Part shown: positions 1 through 11,371 of the stretch, piece by piece
Numbering within the stretch: position 1 is the first letter of the stretch
Layout: every line of letters starts with the position of its first letter
Assembly: GCA_947471745.1 (NCBI GenBank)
Contig: CANJKZ010000404.1
Span: 169,756-233,755, forward strand
Reading direction: 5' to 3'
DNA from: Closterium sp. Naga37s-1
Lineage: Eukaryota > Streptophyta > Zygnematophyceae > Desmidiales > Closteriaceae
Length of the DNA: 64,000 nucleotides
Translations under genes and position numbers: made by a program
The notes under the pieces: generated by a model
The model's input: the letters and a program-made list of their open reading frames with translations, nothing else
Database searches by the model: none
What the model was told of the DNA's origin: nothing

Positions 1-795
1 TCCGCGTTTTGGGGCTGGAAGCGCTCGTTCCGAGCGTTGTTCTTCCGCCGGCGGCACATGGTTGCGCTTGTTTGGGCCTATTGCCAAGCCAGCAAGGGCG
101 TAGGAGGGTTGCGAGCATCATCGGTCATCGGCGCTCGCGTATGAAGAGCGCCCGCTGCACTTCCTGCACATGTGCAGATCCTTACGCGTTTTGAGGCAGG
201 AAGCTCGATCGGATCGTATTTCTTCCGTCTGGTCACGTGGCTGCGCTTGTCTGGGCCTATTGCTAAGCCAGCAAGGGCGTGGGAGGGTTGCGAGCATCAT
301 CGGTCATTGACGCTTGCGAATAAAGAGCGCCTGCTGCACTTTCTACACATGCGCGGATCCTTCCGCGTTTTGGGGCTGGAAGCGCTTCTTCCGAGCGTTT
401 TTCTTCCGCCGGCAGCACGTGGCTGCACTTGTCTGGGCCTATTGCCATGCCAGTAAGGGCGTGGGAGGATTGCGAGCATCATCGGTCATCGGCGCTCGCG
501 AATGAAGAGCACTTGATACACTTCCTGCACATGTGTGGATCCTTCCACGTTTTGGGGCTGGATGCGCTCGTTCCGATCGTTTTTCTTCCGTCTCGTCATG
601 TGGCTGTGCTTGTCCGGGCCTATTGCCAAGTTAGCAAGGGCGTGGGAGGGTTGCGAGCATCATCGGTCATTGACGCTCGCTAATAAAGAGCGCCTGCTGC
701 ACTTCCTGCACATGAGCGGATCCTTCCGCGTTTTGGGGCTGGAAGCGCTCGTTCTGAGCGTGTTTCTCCCGCCGGCGGCACGCGGCTGCGCTTTT
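1..795 (+). repeat. ~180-bp satellite array, first block (forward)
   Basis: About four and a half tandem units of roughly 180 bp. Each unit has a core reading CGCGTTTTGGGGCTGGAAGC, then a stretch like GGGCCTATTGCCAAGCCAGC, then GAGCATCATCGGTCATC, and ends at CTGCACTTCCTGCACATG followed by GGATCC. Units start near 3, 185, 364, 546 and 727, so spacing is 179-182 bp. The period is close to a multiple of three, so long spurious reading frames appear on both strands. The block is cut at 795 by a small LTR element. Confidence 0.93.
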
Positions 796-935
796 TGTGA
801 GAATTAGCAGGCAGAAACAGAATTGAAGAAAGGAGGGGTTTCACTAGCAGCAGTTGGGATACATATAGCAAACCCTAACTGGGTTGTACTCGCTATAGAG
901 CATCCCACTACAGGCTAGATAATAACATTCTGACA
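796..935 (-). repeat. Terminal repeat (3' side) of TRIM-like copy 1
   Basis: 140 bp, matching 2029-2168 almost base for base. On the minus strand it begins TGTCAGAATG and ends CTCACA. Confidence 0.88.
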
Positions 936-1599
936 CACCCCCATAGCCAAAGTGGGGTGAAATCAGTACAATAAGCAGGCATAGCAGTAGTTCACAATTA
1001 CAAGCAAAGCTAGTGGCTATCACAGAGGGCAAGTGAGGAGGAGGAGAGACTGTGGGGGCGAGAAGATGGGAGGCGACTGCTGAAGCTGCAGACACACAGG
1101 AGCTGCTGGCTCAGTGGCTACCGAAGCAAAGGCCCCTACTACTGGAGTAACTGGCTCCGCGGAGATTGTAGCCTCCTGACTGGAGCAACTGACCCACAGG
1201 CGACTGGCGACTACCGGAGATTGTAGCCTCCGGACAACTGGTGCTGCTGGCAACACGACTGCGACCTCCGTTCAACCTCCGCCAACTGCCCCACGCCCCT
1301 ATCACACACCCCCTGCAGAAACCCTAGCTCCACTTCCACGTCACCCCCCCAGCTCCACTCCCCGCGGCTCCCACACCTCCACCCCCCTCAGCAGCAGCTG
1401 CAGCAGTGGGAGATGAACAAGGAGGGGAACACCCACACAGCGCACCCCCATGCTTGCCACCCCACACCCCCCACCACCGCGGAACGCACGGCGGTACGAG
1501 AGGAATGGGCAGCACGGGGGAAGGGGGGGGGGGGGGGGAAGGGGGGGGGACGGTACAGAAGGGGGCCGCGCGCTCCTCCTCAGGGCGCCGAAACGGATG

Positions 1600-1860
1600 G
1601 GCGGGGAGGCGCGCGCGGTTCCCCAGGGCGCCGCGACAGACGGGCGGGGGGCGCGCGCGGCTCCCCAGGGCGCCGCGACGGACGGGCGGGGGCCGCGCGC
1701 GACTCTCCGGGGCGCCGCGACGGACGGGCGGGGGGCGCACGCAGCTCCTCAGGGCGCCGCGACGGACGGGAGGGGGCCGCGCGCTACTCCCCAGGGCGCC
1801 GCGACAGACGGGAGGGGGGGCGCGCGTGGCCTGCAGGGCGACGCGACGAGACGGGCGGGG
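1600..1860. repeat. GC-rich minisatellite inside TRIM-like copy 1
   Basis: Five to six imperfect copies, about 42 bp each, of a unit containing GGGCGCCGCGACGGACGGG, preceded by a G-homopolymer tract (about 1518-1552). Very high GC with runs of four or more G. It opens reading frames on both strands that look like repeated low-complexity protein; I do not take these as genes. Confidence 0.8.
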
Positions 1861-2028
1861 GCTGTGCACGGGTCCCCACAGCAGAAAACCGCCGCGTGCC
1901 CCGAGCGCATGGCAGGAAGAAGATGTCGCGCGCCCGAGGCGCGCAAGAAGTAGAACAGCAGCGGAAGCAGTTAGGTGGCGGGCCCACCCACAGGATCGAC
2001 CCAAGGGGATCGACCTGCTCTGATACCA

Positions 2029-2168
2029 TGTGAGAATTAGCAGGCAGAAACAGAATTGAAGAAAGGAGTGGTTTCACTAGCAGCAGTTGGGATACATATA
2101 GCAAACCCTAACTGGGTTGTACTCGCTATAGAGCACCCCACTACAGGCTAGATAATAACATTCTGACA
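2029..2168 (-). repeat. Terminal repeat (5' side) of TRIM-like copy 1
   Basis: 140-bp partner of 796-935, directly next to the primer-binding site at 2017-2028 and followed by the target duplication CTTTT. Confidence 0.88.
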
Positions 2169-2348
2169 CTTTTCTGGGCTTATTGCCAAGCCAGCAAGGG
2201 CGTAGGAGGGTTGCGAGCATCATCGGTCATCGGCGCTCGCGTATGAAGAGCGCCCGCTGCACTTCCTGCACATGTGCGGATCCTTCCGCGTTTTGGGGCT
2301 GGAAGCGCTCGTTCCGATCGTTCTTCTTCCGTCTGGTCACGTAGCTGC
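2169..2348 (+). repeat. ~180-bp satellite, one unit between two insertions
   Basis: The satellite resumes right after the TRIM-like element and runs for about one unit, stopping at GTCACGTAGCTGC. The Copia element begins at once. Compared with the satellite consensus, some 20-25 bp between this point and the resumption at 7975 are missing. Confidence 0.85.
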
Positions 2349-2352
2349 TCTC

Positions 2353-5004
2353 TCAGTTCAGAGCCATCCCAGCCATCTTGCAACACTTCCAATGCTGCTG
2401 CTCCACCAGCCTCTTGGTCATCATGTCAGCCGGCTGCCCCGTGGTCTTCACATAGCGCAACTCAACTTCACCCGCGGTTACCATGCTCCTCGTCCAATGC
2501 CACTTCACCCTCATGTGCTTCGTGAGTCCATGCAACACAGGGTTCTTAGCAAGAGCAATGGCACCCTGGCTGTCACAGTACAGTGGGGTAGGTCCTTGCT
2601 GCTCCTCCCCCAATTCAGCCAACAAACGCCGCTGCCACACAATCTCCCGTACGGCACGGAAGAGTGCCATGTACTCGGACTCCACCGAGCTCAAAGCTTG
2701 GTCAACCTGCTTCTTGCTCTCCCAAGCAGTTGGGCCTCCACCAACACAGCATATGAAGCCTCCCACACTTGTCATGTCCTCTGGTTCTGATGCATATGAA
2801 GCATCCGAGTAGGCGGTGAGGAACAAACGCCCGGGTTCAACACCATCCGCGCCCTTTTGGCGCCTTTGTGCCGCCGCCGAGTATTGCAGCCCAACGGTCG
2901 GTGTTTGGCCAAGATACTTGGCCACCCTCATTCCAGCTGCTACCTGCTCCTCATTAGGGCATTGCACAACCCTAGCCAGCTGCCCGGTAGCAAACGCGAC
3001 GTCCGGTCGGGTGTTTACCGCCGCATACATGAGGCTGCCCACCAACGAGTGAAATCGGCGCCTCTCCTCTTCACCAACGCTCTCCTCCTCTGGTCCCTTC
3101 ACACACTTGAACCCAGAGGGAAAGGGTGTAGCCACATGGCCTTCACTCTGCCCAAAGTTGGCAGCCAATGCCTCCAGGTACTTTCGTTGATGCACCCGCA
3201 TGCACCGCTTCTCCACATCTCGTTCGATGTGGAGCCCAAGGTAGAAGCTCACGTCACCAAGGGCCTTGCACTTGAACTTGTCTTGAAGCTTCAGCATCAC
3301 CTCCTTCACAAGGTCAGAAGAGGGTGAGAAAATGAGGATGTCATCCACATAAACCACCATGAAACTCCTCTGCTCCCCCTCGCCAAGCATGAACAAGGAG
3401 TGATCGGCCGTTGAGGGAGTGAAGCCGATCCCCTCCAACACTTCGCGCAGCTTCATGTACCATTGCCTAGGGGCCTGCTTCAGCCCATAGAGGGCCTTCT
3501 TCAGCATCCACACTCTGCCACTACCATCATCAAACCCCTCTGGCTGCGCCATAAAAATCTCCTCCTCAAGGATGCCGTTAAGGAATGCCGTTACGATGTC
3601 CATTTGCTTTACTACCCATCCTTTGATGGCGGCTCCCGCGAATAGGGTTCGCAGCGTCGTCGGCTTCACCACAGGGGCAAACAGCTCCTTGAAGTCCACC
3701 TTCTCCTTCTGCTGGTACCCCTTGGCTACAAGCCTAGACTTGTAGCGCTCGATCTTGCCATCGGCATCCGACTTGATTTTGAAGAGCCACTTGGACGTTA
3801 TCGCCGTACGCCCCTCCGGTAGCTCCACCAATTCAAACGTGTCATTCTCCTCAATGCTCTTCAGCTCACTCTCCATGGCCTTCTTCCACTCCTCAGCATC
3901 ACTACTCTCCAAAGCCTCCTTGAGAGTTGCTGGTTCTCCCGGCATCTCCACCGGAGAGAAGAACGCAAAGGCACACTCCTCGTAGTCACTCTCCTCGTCG
4001 TCTCCGACCATCATTGCCGCTCCGGCCAGGGCTGTCTTGCCCTGCTTTCCCGGCGCATCATAGGTCAGCCTATTAAGGGGTTGAACTCTCCTCTTCCCCC
4101 TTCCTTCCTCCTCAGCTGCAGGGACTTGAAGGCCTTGGCGTTGCTGCGGTGTGGCTCGAATCCGTGGAGCACTCGTAGTACGGGAAGGGAGTGACGGTGC
4201 ACGCTCGCTCACTTGCTGCACCTCCTCCTCTTCTTCCTCTGCATCATTGGCCTCCTCTCCCCCATTCACAAGGGAGGATTGCCTTGTGGTTGTGCTGCCG
4301 CTGCTCAGCTCCAAAGGCAGCTCCACATGCTCCAAAACGGAACTCTTCACCTCCCCAAACCGCACGCCTATCTTCGCCTCATTCTCCGCCTTCCAATCCT
4401 TGTACATGAAGTTCTCCATGAACTTGCAGTCCCTGCTCACCAAGAACTTCTTGGTGAATGGGTCCCAAAGAAGCCATCCCTTGCTGTTTTGAGCCATGCC
4501 CAAGTGCACGGCCCACACCGCCTTGGCACCAAGCTTGTTGTGCCGAAGATGCTTAGGCACGAGCGCCATGCACATGCACCCGAACACCCGAAGCATATCC
4601 ACCTTTGGCTTCCTTCCTAGCCACTCCACATAGGGCACCCATTTGTCTGCTCCCGCATGAGTCAAGGCTCTGTTCTTGGCCACACACGCGCTCCGCACCG
4701 CATCAGGCCAGAAATAGTCGGGTAGCCCGGCTTCAATGAGCAACCCGCGTGCCGCCTCCGTGATTGTGCGGTTCGCTCGCTCGGCGATGCCGTTCATTGC
4801 AGGGGAGTATGGCATGGTGAGGGAGTGCCGAATACCATTCTTCTTCAGCCACAACCCAAACTCCTTGCTCAGGAACTCTCCCCCTCGATCGGTGCGGATT
4901 GACTTGACTAGACGGTCTTGTTGCCGCTCCACCATCGGAAACCAATCCGTCTTCAACGTTTCAGCCACGTCGCTCTTCTTGGCCAGCACGTACACCCAAG
5001 TCAT
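2353..5004 (-). CDS. Copia pol remnant: integrase core, reverse transcriptase, RNase H
   Basis: The longest open part of the broken Copia element. It holds the integrase core (TDRGGEF and the later catalytic region), the RVT_2 reverse transcriptase (SKWLFKIKSDADG, VKQMDIVTAFLNG, YVDDILIF) and the Copia RNase H (AYSDASYAS, SVESEYMA). The frame ends at the satellite junction. It is a fossil part of a mobile element, not a host gene. Confidence 0.9.
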   Translation of the reverse strand: MTWVYVLAKKSDVAETLKTDWFPMVERQQDRLVKSIRTDRGGEFLSKEFGLWLKKNGIRHSLTMPYSPAMNGIAERANRTITEAARGLLIEAGLPDYFWPDAVRSACVAKNRALTHAGADKWVPYVEWLGRKPKVDMLRVFGCMCMALVPKHLRHNKLGAKAVWAVHLGMAQNSKGWLLWDPFTKKFLVSRDCKFMENFMYKDWKAENEAKIGVRFGEVKSSVLEHVELPLELSSGSTTTRQSSLVNGGEEANDAEEEEEEVQQVSERAPSLPSRTTSAPRIRATPQQRQGLQVPAAEEEGRGKRRVQPLNRLTYDAPGKQGKTALAGAAMMVGDDEESDYEECAFAFFSPVEMPGEPATLKEALESSDAEEWKKAMESELKSIEENDTFELVELPEGRTAITSKWLFKIKSDADGKIERYKSRLVAKGYQQKEKVDFKELFAPVVKPTTLRTLFAGAAIKGWVVKQMDIVTAFLNGILEEEIFMAQPEGFDDGSGRVWMLKKALYGLKQAPRQWYMKLREVLEGIGFTPSTADHSLFMLGEGEQRSFMVVYVDDILIFSPSSDLVKEVMLKLQDKFKCKALGDVSFYLGLHIERDVEKRCMRVHQRKYLEALAANFGQSEGHVATPFPSGFKCVKGPEEESVGEEERRRFHSLVGSLMYAAVNTRPDVAFATGQLARVVQCPNEEQVAAGMRVAKYLGQTPTVGLQYSAAAQRRQKGADGVEPGRLFLTAYSDASYASEPEDMTSVGGFICCVGGGPTAWESKKQVDQALSSVESEYMALFRAVREIVWQRRLLAELGEEQQGPTPLYCDSQGAIALAKNPVLHGLTKHMRVKWHWTRSMVTAGEVELRYVKTTGQPADMMTKRLVEQQHWKCCKMAGMALN

Positions 5005-5999
5005 GCGGGTGTAGACGTCGACAATGGTGAGAAAATACTCAGCTCCAGCAGCTCCAAGCTTCAGGGGCCCACCACGTCCATCACCACCTCATCAAGCGGT
5101 GCCTTTGCCGTTGCCTCCGAACTAGGGAACGGAAACCGGGTGAACTTGGCTTGAATGCACGTCGGGCAGCCAAGCACCTCATCGGGCTCCCCCTTCATAC
5201 GTATGCCAGCAACCATCTCATTCTTCACTAGCTGCTGCAAGATGGGCAGGGCCAGATGCCCCATGCGCCGATGCAAGGTGAGCCAATCACACTCCCCCGT
5301 AGCCGAAGTTGGATTGGAGAATGCCGCGCTCGCAATAGCGCCCCACATACTCTCTCTGTAGTCCTCCTCCGCTGCTGCCTCTGGGTTCTCCTCACCCTTT
5401 TGCTGCTCCTTGGTTGCTGCACCACTCTCCTTAGGTTCACTGAACTTGCTGGTCCCTCCAGGTTTGCTCTTCTTGAGCTCATTCTCCTTAGCGCGACCGT
5501 TCGCGCCATCGTCGCTACCGACCGCTCCATCCTTGGTGCTGATGCTTGCTGCCACTTGCCTCTCCTTAGGCATAGGGACCACTGGGATCTGCCACATCTC
5601 GTTGTAGACATCCCTGTCCTAATGAAGGTCCCAAAGAATTCGATCGCCAAGCCTTGCGGTGTAGGTCTTGGCTCCCTTCGAGTTCGTGTCCATGCCGGCC
5701 TTTGCCAACCGCCGCACGGAAATCAGGTTTGCAGCAAGGCTGGGCACCCAAAGCACGTTCTTGAGGCCCACCATCTTCCCATCAGCACCCTTGAACATGG
5801 CCTTGCCCATGCCTTTCACCTCTGCTCGCTGCCCCAAAGCCGATGTGACATGCTTCACCGGTGACGGCTCGAGTTCGGTGAGCAAGTCCGGGCGAGGTGT
5901 CATGCTATAGGTAGCGCCACTATCAATCACCCAATAGTCCAGGGGGTGTAGGGTCACCTTCCCCACAGCTGCTGGCTCCTCAAAGCCTTTATCCTTCTC

Positions 6000-7121
6000 T
6001 GGACCAGCCGGTGCTTGCGTCGACACAAAGTAGAATAGACCCGGGTATCGATCGTCGCTCGGGTCCATGTCGTTGTCTCCGCTCTTCATGTTTGCAGCTC
6101 CGCCACCGCGACCGCCACGGCCTCCACGGCCTCGTCCTCTCCCTCCTCCTGCTCCTCTACCCTCTTGGCCTTGAGCAGGGGTCCAACCATCAGGGAGTTT
6201 GTAGCAGTCGCGCCACATGTGTCCGCTCTTGTGGCAATAGTGACACTCGCCGTCGAATCGGCCGCGACCGCGTCCGTAGCTCTTGTCGTCGCTGCCGTAA
6301 CCGCCACTCCTGCGGCCTCCGCTGAAGTTGCTGCCACCAAACCTTCCTCCCCCTCGTCCTCTGCCTCTTCCTCGACCATATCCACGGCCGATGCTCGCTG
6401 CCCCAGCGCCATCCGCACTCGCCAACTCACGGCGGCGGAAATCCTCTTGAAGGATAGCTCGCTTCACGTCTTCAAGCGAGAGGCGGGGCAAGTCGCGATT
6501 AAGGTTGATGATGAGCGAGGACCATGACTCTGGGAGTAAGGCCAGCAACTTGGTCTTCTTTTGGAGCTCACTGTAGTTCAAATCAGCTCCCTCAAGCCGC
6601 GTCAACAAGTCGAAGAATTTCTGCACCCCTTCTTCAACCGCTTCGTCTTCTTCAATTCGTAGTGCCGCCATTTGCCGTTCCAACACCACCGCTACCGCCG
6701 CTGTTGCAGGAGCATGTACACCCTTGAGAGCAGCCCATGCCTTTGGTCCTTTCTCTGGTTCACGCTGGAATGGCTTGATGTGACGGATCTGACTGCTCCC
6801 CAACGCTTGCCCAAGTAAGAGATAGCCTTGTGCGCTCTTCCGCACCCACGGGCTCTTCTCCGGGTCGTTCTCGGGGCGCTTCTCCGTTCCTTCCATCACC
6901 TCCAGCAGGTCATAGTGGTCAAAGATGTTCTCCATCTTGAAGGACCATTCAGCAAAGTTGTCACCGTTGAACTTGTCAAGCCCAAACACCCTAGGCTCAT
7001 CCCTAGGTGGGCCAAGACTTGGTTGCATGGGCGCCATGGCTGAATCACGGGGTTGGCCTTGAGCTTGAGCTTCTCCACTGCCACCAGCGCCTCTGCCACC
7101 CCTTTCCTCAGGTCCAGACAT
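6000..7121 (-). CDS. Copia gag remnant
   Basis: The gag part of the same Copia element, starting near the methionine of MSGPEERGGRG. It shows the gag signature KFNGDNFAEWSFKMENIF, the UBN2-like helical region, a Gly/Arg-rich stretch and one CCHC knuckle. The end given is approximate; the protease motif follows. Fossil part of a mobile element. Confidence 0.82.
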
Positions 7122-7155
7122 TGTCGAAACTGCTCCAAGGGGCTCTGATACCACT

Positions 7156-7974
7156 TGTTATAGTCACAATAGGCTTGAATGTGCCTAAAACGAAAGATAG
7201 AGAGCACAGACGGATTTCTGCACGGTGGCTTCAAACGTTGATAGCGTTCTGCTTACAGCTGCAAATGACTTGATTCAAATTGGACCTGGAGCGTCTTCAC
7301 GTCGTCTACAATTATCAATTTAGATTGCACGATTTGATGAAGAATTGACGACACAGCGTCGGTTTGAACGAACGGTACTATGGCAGCCACTATAGTCTTA
7401 GAACACAAGATAGGAAGAGTTACGAGTTGGGAATGACTCCCAGCTCCTACAAACCCCAAGAGCCGAGGTACAGTGATGTGGAACAGTGCCACACTGTCCC
7501 CAACCACGAAGGGTCTCGAAACTACCCTTCACTAGGGCCTACACCAAGTGAAAAGTTACACTACACAAAGTAATGTAACTATCTTCAATATCTTGAGGTG
7601 TACCCTTTTGGCGAGCTTCGAAATCACTTGAGGCTTGACACCAAGGCTCGGGCTCTTCATCACAAACTCATCCTTGAGTTCTTGATGGGTCTGCTGCACA
7701 CACCTGCGACACGCCGAACGTTCGACACAGGACAAAATAGAAACCGCGCACGACAAAATAGAAACCGCGCGCGAGACACAAACGACCGCGTAACACGCGT
7801 CTAGCGATAACTCGCTATTGACTCGACACACACACTCGACATCATGACTCAACATTCACACACAATTATAAGCATGAAATATATATTATCCCATGCCCTC
7901 ATACCATTCCATACACACACACATTCACGCACACGGACAACAAGCCGAGTGCAAACCGTAGGGTTGCACCAACA
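7156..7974 (-). repeat. 5' LTR of the Copia element
   Basis: About 819 bp. On the minus strand it begins TGTTGGTGCAACC and ends GACTATAACA, i.e. TG...CA, followed by two bases and then the TGGTATCAGAGC primer site. The satellite resumes at 7975 with CCAGCAAGGGC. No partner LTR is present, so the length rests on the TG/CA ends and the satellite border. Confidence 0.72.
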
Positions 7975-10213
7975 CCAGCAAGGGCATGGGAGGGTTGCAA
8001 GCATCATCGATCATTGTTTCTCGCGAATAAAGAGCGCCTGCTACACTTCCTGCACATGCGCGGATCCTTCCACGTTTTGGGGCTGGAAGCGCTTGTTCCG
8101 AGCGTTTTTCTTCCGCCGGCGGCACGTGGCTGCACTTGTCTGGGCCTATTGCCAAACCAGCAAGGGCGTGGGAGGGTTGCAATTATCATCGATCATCGGC
8201 GCTCGCGTTTGAAGAGAACCTGCTGCACTTCCTGCACATGTGCGGATGCTTCCGCGTTTTGCGTCAGGAAGCGCTCATACTGAGCGTTTTTCTTCCACCG
8301 AGTCACGTCTCTGCACTTGTTTGGGCCTACTGCCAAGCCAACAAGGGCGTGGGAGGGTTGCGAGCATCATCGGTCATCGGCGCTCGCGAATGAAGAGCGC
8401 CCGCTGCACTTCCTGCACTTGTGCGGATCCTTTTGCGATTTGAGGCTGGAAGCGCTCTTTCCGAGCGTTTTTCTTCCGCCAAGTCACATGGCTGCGCTTG
8501 ACTGGGCCTATTGCCAAGCCAGCAACGGAGTGGGAGGGTTCCGAGCATCATCGGTCATCGGCGCTCGCGAATGAAGAGTGCCCGCTGCACTTCCTGCACA
8601 TGTGCGGATCCTTCCGCGTCTTGGAGCTGGAAGCGCTCCTTCCGAGCACTTTTATTCCGTCGGGCCATGTGGCTGCCCTTGTCTGGGCCTATTGCCAACC
8701 CAGCAAGGGCGTGGGAGGGTTGCGAGCATCTTCGGTCATCGGCGCTTGCGAATGAAGAGCGCCCGCTGCACTTCCTGCACATGTGCGGATCCTTTTGCGT
8801 TTTGAGGCTGGAAGCGCTATTTCCGAGCGTATTTCTTTCGCCAAGTCACGTGGCTGCGCTTGTCTGCGCCTATTGCCAAGCCAGCAACTGTGTGGGAGGG
8901 TTACAAGCATCATCGGTTATCGGCGCTCGCGAATGAAGAGCGCACGCTACACTTCCTGCACATGTGCGGATCCTTCCGCGTTTTGGGGCTGGAAGTGCTC
9001 GTTCCGAGCGTTTTTCTTCCACCGGGTCATGTGGCTGCGTTTGTCTGGGCCCATTGCCAAGCCAGCAAGGGCGTGGGAGGGCTGCGAGCATCATCGGTCA
9101 TCGGCGCTCAAGAATGAAGAGCGCACGCTGCACTTCCTGCACATGTAAGGATGCTTCCGCGTTTTGGGGTTGGAAGCGCTCGTTCCGAGCATTTTTCTTC
9201 AGCCGCGTCACATGGCTGCGCTTGTCTGGGCCTATTGCCAAGCCACAAAGGGCGTGGGAGGGTTGCGAGCATCATCAATCATTGGCGCTCGCGAATAAAG
9301 AGTGCCCGCTGCACTTCCTGCACATTCACGATCCTTCCGCGTTTTGGGGCTGGAAGCGGTCGTTTCGAGCGTTTTTCTTCCGCCGGGTCATGTGGTTGCG
9401 TTTGTCTGGGCCCATTGCCAAGCCAGCAAGGGCGTGGGAGGGTAGCGAGCATCATCGGTCATCGGCGCTCACGAATGAAGAGCGCACGCTGCACTTCCTG
9501 CACATGTGCGGATGCTTCCGCGTTTTGAGGTTGGAAGCGCTCGTTCCGAGCGTTTTTCTTCCACCGCGTCACATGGCTGCGCTTGTCTGGGCCTATTGCC
9601 AAGCCACAAAGGGCGTGGGAGGGTTGCGAGCATCATCGGTCATTGGCGCTCGCGAATAGAGAGTGCCCGCTGCACTTCCTGCACATTCACGGATCCTTCC
9701 GCGTTTTGGGGCTGGAAGCGGTCCTTTCGAGCGTTTTTCTTCCACCTGGTCACGTGGCTGCGCTTGTCTGGGCCTATTGCCAAGCCAGCAAGGGCGTGGG
9801 AGGGTTGCCAGCATCATCGGCCGTCGGCACTCGCGAATGAAGAGCGCCCGCTGCACTTCCTGCACATGTGCGGATCCTTCCGCGTTTTGGGGCTGGAAGC
9901 GCTCGTTCCGAGCGTTTTTCTTCCGCCTGGCTGCGATTATCTGGGCCTATTGCAAGCCAGCAAGGGCATGGGAGGGTTGCGAGCATCATCGGTCATCGGC
10001 GCTCGCGAATGAAGAGCGCCCGCTGCACTTCCTGCACATGTGCGGATCCTTCCGCGTTTTGAGGCTGGAAGCGCTCGTTCCGAGCGTTTATCTTCCGCCG
10101 GGTTACGTGGCCGCGCTTGTCTGGGCCTATTGCTCAGCCAGCAAGGGCGCCGGAGGGTTGCGAGCATCTTTAGTCATCGGCGCTCGCGAATGAAGAGAGC
10201 CCGCTGCACTTCC
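7975..10213 (+). repeat. ~180-bp satellite array, main forward block
   Basis: About twelve units, with core starts near 8070, 8250, 8432, 8615, 8795, 8977, 9157, 9340, 9517, 9700, 9880 and 10055. Variants alternate. Units near 8432 and 8795 share CCAAGTCAC and CAGCAAC; units near 9157 and 9517 share CACAAAGGGCG and a CATTCAC ending; units near 9340 and 9700 share GGAAGCGGTC. This shows a local two-unit (about 362-bp) higher-order repeat. Confidence 0.93.
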
Positions 10214-11350
10214 GGAAGGATCCGCACATGTGCAGGAAGTGCAGCGGTCGTTCTTCATTCGCGAGCGCCGGTGACCGATGATGCTCGCAACCCTCCCACG
10301 CCCTTGCTAGCTGAGCAATAGGCTTAGACAAGCGCAGCCACGTGACCTGGCGGAAGAAAAACGCTTGGAACAAGCGCTTTCAGCCCCAAAACGCGGAAGG
10401 ATCCGCACATGTGCAGGAAGTGCTGCGGGTGCTCTTCATTCGCGAGCGCCGATGACTGATGATGCTCGCAACCCTCCCACGCTCTTGCTGGCTGGTAACT
10501 GGCCCCGACAAGCACAGCCACATGACCCGGCGGAAGAAAAACGCTCGGAACGAGCGCTTCCACCACCAAAACGCTGAAGGATCCGCACATGTGCAGGAAG
10601 TGCAGCGGGCGCTCTTCATTCGCGAGCGCCGATGAGCGATGATGCTCGCAACCCTCCCACGCCCTTGCTGGCTTGGTAATAGGCCCAGACAAGCGCAGCC
10701 ACGTGACCCGGCGGAAGAAAATCTCTAGGAACGAGTGCTTCCAGCCCCAAAACGCGGAAAGATCGCACATGTGTAGGAAGTGCAGCGGGCGCTCTTCATT
10801 CGCGAGCTCCGATGACCGATGATGCTCGCAACCCTCCCACGCCCTTGCTGGATTGGTAATAGGCCCAGACAAGTGCAGCCACGTGACCCAGCGAAATAAA
10901 ATTGCTCGAAACGAGCGCTTCCAGCCCCAATACGCGGAAGGATCCGCACATGCGCAGAAAGTGCAGCGGGCGCTCTTCATTCGCGAGCGCCGATGACCGA
11001 TGATGCTCGCAAGCCTCCCATGCCCTTGCTGGCTTCGTAATAGGCCCAGACAGGCGCAGCCACTTGGTCCAGTGGAAGAAAAGTGCTCGGAAGGAGCGCT
11101 TTTAGCTCCAAAACGCGGAAGGATCCGCACATGTGCAGGAAGTGCAGCTGGCGCTCTTCATTCGCGAGCGCCGATGACCGATGATGCTCGCAACCCTCCC
11201 ACGCCTCTCCTGTCTTGGAAATAGGCCTAGACAAGCGCAGCCACATGACCCGGCGGAAGAAAAAGGCTTGGAACAAGCGCTTCCATCCCCAAAACGCGGA
11301 AGGATCTGCACATGTGCAGGAAATGCGCTCTTCATTCGCGAGCGCCGATG
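10214..11350 (-). repeat. ~180-bp satellite array, inverted block
   Basis: The same satellite continues in reverse complement for about six units. The switch sits in CTGCACTTCC followed at once by GGAAGGATCCGCACATG, which makes a short local inverted repeat. The last unit fades at GCGAGCGCCGATGACAGC near 11350, where non-satellite sequence of the nuclease locus begins. Confidence 0.93.
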
Positions 11351-11371
11351 ACAGCTCCTCTCGAAAAAAAT

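Larger units (their letters stand above)
796..2168 (-). mobile_element. Non-autonomous short LTR retrotransposon (TRIM-like), copy 1
   Basis: A 1.37-kb element on the minus strand, inserted in the satellite. It has 140-bp direct terminal repeats at 796-935 and 2029-2168 that begin TG and end CA, flanked by a 5-bp target duplication CTTTT (791-795 and 2169-2173). Directly inside the right-hand repeat, minus-strand TGGTATCAGAGC (2017-2028) is the methionyl-tRNA primer site common in plant Copia elements. A G-rich polypurine tract lies inside the left repeat. No gag or pol is present. The interior has a GC-rich tandem repeat (about 1617-1850). It is a non-coding passenger element; the two terminal repeats are almost identical, so it is fairly young. 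Confidence 0.9.
2349..7974 (-). mobile_element. Ty1/Copia LTR retrotransposon, broken
   Basis: A Copia element on the minus strand inside the satellite. Parts, reading from 7974 down: one LTR (7156-7974); a primer site matching TGGTATCAGAGC next to it; gag with a CCHC zinc knuckle (CHYCHKSGHMWRDC, near 6200); an aspartic-protease motif DSGAT (near 5925); the integrase HHCC zinc region (near 5150-5300) and core (about 4600-5000); reverse transcriptase with YVDDILIF (near 3340); and RNase H with AYSDASYA (near 2800). This protease-integrase-RT-RNase H order is that of Copia. The second LTR is absent, because the element stops just after the end of pol. It is a fossil, broken in about three places counting the lost end. 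Confidence 0.93.

Noticed and set aside
1413-2004. 200-codon frames on both strands in TRIM-like copy 1
   Set aside because: They come from the GC-rich tandem repeat inside a non-coding element.
1-11350. Many overlapping 60-270-codon open frames on both strands in the satellite
   Set aside because: The ~180-bp period is close to a multiple of three, so a unit free of stops stays open. The frames follow the repeat, occur on both strands and match no family.
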